A stretch of 8,417 nt of DNA, from contig JBBPYR010000239.1 in assembly GCA_038199755.1 (NCBI GenBank), forward strand, positions 1 to 8,417, given 5' to 3'. The notes below the pieces were generated by a model. The model was not told where the DNA came from. It did no database searches and saw only the letters and a program-made list of their open reading frames with translations. The translations under genes were made by a program, and so were the position numbers. The stretch is from JBBPYR01 sp038199755. GTDB taxonomy: Bacteria; Chloroflexota; Ktedonobacteria; Ktedonobacterales; Ktedonobacteraceae. Shown here piece by piece: positions 6,196 to 8,417 of the stretch. Numbering within the stretch: position 1 is the first letter of the stretch; each line of letters starts with the position of its first letter.

Positions 6196-6657
6196 TTATG
6201 CACCCTTCTTCTTCGTGCCAGGACTGATCTGATACTCATATTCAACCGCCATCTGGCGAATAAACTGGCGTATCAGCAGTAAATAAATGCGACGGCGCTC
6301 CTGCTTTTCCGCGTCGGTGTTATTGCCAATATTCAGGTGGTTGCAGATGATGGCCTGTTTTTTCGACAGTTCGTTTTCCAGAACACTCTTGAGGCGTTCT
6401 CCAAAGCCAATCGTGGTATCTCTATGTTCAGGAAAGGGCTGCCGCCAATAGGGAAAGCGCGCGATTTGTTTTTTGATAAAGTCAAAGATATCCGATGTCT
6501 TAAAGGTACTCTCGGCAATACTTTCTAGACTGCTGATCTGAGCGCGATGTGCGGCTTTCAAGGCGAAGGCTGCGTGATCGCCCAATTTGACCGCATCATC
6601 ATAAAGATTTTCTGCTTGTATGCTGACCTCGCGGATAATTTTCATTTCCTCGTTCAT
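6196..6657 (-). CDS. cas11: Small all-helical subunit, Cas11/Csm2-like
   Basis: This 153-residue protein is predicted to be helical throughout. Its core is HRAQISSLESIAESTFKTSD at 37-56, FIKKQIARFPYW at 60-71, FGERLKSVLENELSKKQ at 85-101 and a final helix RRRIYLLLIRQFIRQMAVEYEY at 121-142, followed by a basic tail. The size, helical content and C-terminal helix ending in aromatic residues fit the Csm2/Cas11 small subunits, which pack along the Cas7 filament and contact target RNA. The name rests on this and on location directly after csx10, not on a diagnostic catalytic motif. The frame is open for 13 more codons upstream, but ATG 6657 is chosen because it forms an ATGA overlap with the csx10 stop and has GGAGGTGA at 6672-6665. 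The upstream candidate start at 6696 lies inside csx10 without such support. Confidence 0.7.
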   Translation of the reverse strand: MNEEMKIIREVSIQAENLYDDAVKLGDHAAFALKAAHRAQISSLESIAESTFKTSDIFDFIKKQIARFPYWRQPFPEHRDTTIGFGERLKSVLENELSKKQAIICNHLNIGNNTDAEKQERRRIYLLLIRQFIRQMAVEYEYQISPGTKKKGA

Positions 6658-7964
6658 GGCAACGTCACCTCCAAATGAAATGGGTCGGACACGCACACGC
6701 GTCCAAAGCCTTCAGCTTTGCGCCGACCGATACCTTCTTCCTCTAACGTGAACAGGGCTCGCAAAAGCTTATCCTCTTGATCCTTTGTAAGACTAGAGGC
6801 AAACAGGAAGACCGAGCCGGTATCTATCGCATACTCATTTACGCGTGGCAAGCCCCATAATTCGTTCCAACCGCTCACACGGCGCGTACTTGCTGCCTGA
6901 TAAACACGAGAGAAGTTATTATGAGGTATGTTTAGCAAGTCTTCCAGTATGTGTGTATCAATTGAACCATAATAGCGTAGCATAGCATCGCGAAGAATAA
7001 CGGGTGAATGAAGTGTCAGAGTAAAGTAAAAGTCCTTTCGTCCAAGGTCGTTTTTATTGGGGCGAAACGTTTGGGGCACCAGCGTTTTTAGTTTGTCATC
7101 AAACTTTAGCAAGCGTTCCTTGAACAGGTCAAATCTGTCCTGCTCGTCCTGTAACAACGTAACGCTGAGTGAAACTTTGCCCATACCCCGTGTACGTCCG
7201 GTCCCGATGCGTACCAGCCCTGTTCGTCCAACCTCATTAATGAAGTTTTCAAAGGATGTCGCCAAGTGCTCTGGCAGTTTGACCATACCCCAGAAGCGTG
7301 TATGCTCCACAAATACTTGGCGGTTATAGAGGATACCCTCCTGCACTGTGCCAGTATCGCGATTGATGCCCGTGTGTGTCTGCAAACGCGTTTCATCATT
7401 AGCTTTCGCCATTTGACCATTGTAGGGATCGCGTCGGTAAAAGCCTGCAATGTGATCCATTGGTTTGCCGCACCCATCAACGGGGCATTTTTTGTGTGCC
7501 TGCAACGGCATGAGCAATGTAGCGATATCTATCATCTGACTCTTTTTATATGCATCCTCGGCAAGTTTGAAGGCAGCCCAATCCAGCAGGCTATCACGCA
7601 CACCGTGGTTGTTGTCCTCCTCCTCATCTTCAATCTTTTCGCCTTGTGCCTCAGAAAAGCCAGGGAAGCGTTTGCAGGATTGCGCGGTCTTTGGTAACGG
7701 ATAGACTGGAAAATCGTTGGCCTCTTGCATTGCCTCGGTATTGAACATAGCAGGATAGAGATCGGGATATTGTACCTCGCCACTAAGAAACAATTGCTCG
7801 AATTGTGTGTCATTGTCGGGATAATAGAGGCGGTATACAGTCGCCAGACTACCAGCTAATGCTGTGCCGGAGATATAAGCAGCACTGCCCGCTCCACCTG
7901 CCGCATGGTCAGAGCGTATCGTTAGGGGCGATAGTGCTTCAAGATTGAGGGAAAATTGTTTCAC
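6654..7964 (-). CDS. csx10: Csx10, Cas5-type RAMP subunit of type III-D CRISPR complexes
   Basis: This 436-residue protein has two RAMP-type halves. Near the N-terminus, LNLEALSPLTIRSD at 6-19 and YISGTALAGSLATVYR at 30-45 correspond to the Csx10 pattern in which IPGSxLRGALA follows the first strand, and QLFLSGEVQYPDLYP at 57-71 matches the LFLxGxVxFxxLYP block typical of Csx10. A probable metal site follows (H157, C160, C165, with GFYRR at 174-178). The thumb-like GINRDTGTVQEGILYNRQVF at 199-218 resembles Cas7 proteins. The first glycine-rich loop GTGRTRGMGKV is at 254-264 and the second, GIGRRKAEGFGRV, at 411-423. An acidic insert (GEKIEDEEEDNN, 108-119) is unusual. In type III complexes the Cas5-type subunit caps the crRNA 5' handle and joins Cas10 to the Cas7 backbone. 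The start is GTG 7964 in a 4-base GTGA overlap with the upstream stop, with GGAGGG at 7976-7971. Confidence 0.85.
   Translation of the reverse strand: MKQFSLNLEALSPLTIRSDHAAGGAGSAAYISGTALAGSLATVYRLYYPDNDTQFEQLFLSGEVQYPDLYPAMFNTEAMQEANDFPVYPLPKTAQSCKRFPGFSEAQGEKIEDEEEDNNHGVRDSLLDWAAFKLAEDAYKKSQMIDIATLLMPLQAHKKCPVDGCGKPMDHIAGFYRRDPYNGQMAKANDETRLQTHTGINRDTGTVQEGILYNRQVFVEHTRFWGMVKLPEHLATSFENFINEVGRTGLVRIGTGRTRGMGKVSLSVTLLQDEQDRFDLFKERLLKFDDKLKTLVPQTFRPNKNDLGRKDFYFTLTLHSPVILRDAMLRYYGSIDTHILEDLLNIPHNNFSRVYQAASTRRVSGWNELWGLPRVNEYAIDTGSVFLFASSLTKDQEDKLLRALFTLEEEGIGRRKAEGFGRVCVSDPFHLEVTLP
6665..6672 (-). promoter_or_regulatory. Strong ribosome binding site GGAGGTGA deciding the start of the Cas11-like gene
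   Basis: GGAGGTGA at 6672-6665 is complementary to the anti-Shine-Dalgarno sequence and ends 7 bases before ATG 6657. It lies within the last codons of csx10 and sets the start 13 codons inside the longest open frame. Confidence 0.8.
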
Positions 7965-8417
7965 GCATTGCCCTCCATATCATAGTATGCGAGTTCATCG
8001 AGCAACTCTAGCCACGTTTGCCATGCAGTCGCGGCACCGTTGATAGTCACACTGTCAATCTTACACGTACAGTACCCTTTGCCTGCCGATTTATTGCCAC
8101 CCAATCGCTCAAGCATGCGCAATCCCGCTAACAGGAGTAGCAGAGAATAGGTTGGATTTACCGCTGTATCATCTGCGACGGTAGAAGTAATAGGCGTGCA
8201 GGTGAGCCAACCTTGAATGGTGCCTTGAAAGGTAGTATCGTTATTGCCAAATTCGCTGGTGTATAATGCCCCCGGTACTGCGGTGCGCGTGGGCCGATCC
8301 AGTCGTACCTGCGTGGAGATACTCACCTGGAAATTCTGATACTTACCCTGACCTTCGTCCCCTTCCTCTTGACTATCATATTGCAGTTTGTCTGCTTTGC
8401 TTTGACTTGCATCATCA
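7961..8417 (-). CDS. C-terminal part of a RAMP superfamily type III CRISPR protein, cut by the right edge
   Basis: About 151 residues are visible. The frame is open to the right edge (first complete codon at 8416), so the GTG at 8326 is probably an internal codon rather than the start. The visible part opens with a hydrophilic acidic linker (QYDSQEEGDEG), then a Cas7-like thumb region: VSISTQVRLDRPTRTA followed by VPGALYTSEFG and FQGTIQGWL. This is the same xxIDRxTGTAxxGxLYxxE pattern seen in Csx10 and the two Cas7 proteins. LLLLLAGLRMLERLGGNKSAGKGYCTCKI carries the usual glycine-rich loop of RAMP proteins (LGGNKSAGKG). A short helical tail (AWQTWLELLDELAYYD) ends the protein. The N-terminal strand, IPGSSLKG motif and any catalytic aspartate would lie outside the window. 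Its TGA stop overlaps the csx10 GTG start (GCGTGA). The exact subfamily cannot be named from this fragment. Confidence 0.8.
   Translation of the reverse strand, partial: DDASQSKADKLQYDSQEEGDEGQGKYQNFQVSISTQVRLDRPTRTAVPGALYTSEFGNNDTTFQGTIQGWLTCTPITSTVADDTAVNPTYSLLLLLAGLRMLERLGGNKSAGKGYCTCKIDSVTINGAATAWQTWLELLDELAYYDMEGNA
7971..7976 (-). promoter_or_regulatory. Ribosome binding site GGAGGG for the GTG start of csx10
   Basis: GGAGGG at 7976-7971 lies 6 bases before GTG 7964, inside the final codons of the upstream RAMP gene. It supports the non-ATG start. Confidence 0.7.

Noticed and set aside
6658..6696. The longer start of the Cas11-like gene (13 extra codons)
   Set aside because: It would lie well inside csx10, whereas ATG 6657 has GGAGGTGA at good spacing and an ATGA overlap with the csx10 stop.
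7961..8326. GTG 8326 as the true start of the rightmost RAMP
   Set aside because: The frame continues open to the window edge, and a RAMP protein starting there would lack its first RNA-binding half.
1..8417. A CRISPR array in the window
   Set aside because: No series of regularly spaced 28-37 base repeats is visible. The only local direct repeat is the 10-mer near 299-334.

Overview
The window is almost entirely one minus-strand operon of a type III CRISPR-Cas effector complex, read from right to left and cut by the right edge. The best subtype match is III-D or III-D-like: a Csx10 protein (the Cas5-type subunit that marks III-D), several Cas7/RAMP proteins, small all-helical subunits and a Csx19-like protein. 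The operon ends with a signalling effector that has two CARF domains. No Cas10, Cas6, Cas1, Cas2 or CRISPR array is present. If the locus is intact, cas10 should lie to the right, upstream in the operon.

Layout in order of transcription: (1) 8417-7961, C-terminal part of a RAMP protein entering from outside the window; (2) 7964-6654, Csx10; (3) 6657-6196, a Cas11/Csm2-like small subunit; (4) 6190-5720, a second helical protein that appears to be a divergent paralogue of (3); (5) 5717-4824 and (6) 4808-3771, two Csm3/Csx7-like Cas7 proteins that both keep the aspartate used for target RNA cleavage; (7) 3756-3139, a probable Csx19; (8) 3130-2009, a further RAMP protein resembling the TIGR03986 group; (9) 2009-315, a 564-residue CARF - RelE-like - CARF protein. 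Every junction either overlaps by 1-4 nt or has a gap of 15 nt or less, so the genes are probably one transcript with coupled translation.

The working model has three parts. Csx10, the Cas7 paralogues, the small subunit(s) and Csx19 form a crRNA-guided complex with an unseen Cas10. Target RNA binding makes Cas10 synthesise cyclic oligoadenylate. The tandem-CARF protein senses this messenger and may switch on a RelE-family mRNA interferase held between its two sensor domains. This effector is the most unusual item here: the described CARF-RelE protein I know (Cami1) is built as CARF - winged helix - RelE, not with RelE between two CARF domains.

At the left edge, a plus-strand gene (1-295) converges on the operon. 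It encodes a LuxR/GerE-type helix-turn-helix and is probably the C-terminal end of a longer regulator. No stretch without a gene exceeds about 20 bases.

Taxonomy is a weak inference. Csx10 with Csx19-like and TIGR03986-like RAMPs, roughly 50% GC, frequent GTG starts and strong GGAGG ribosome binding sites suggest a Chloroflexota bacterium (for example Ktedonobacteria). A cyanobacterium or another phylum is possible.
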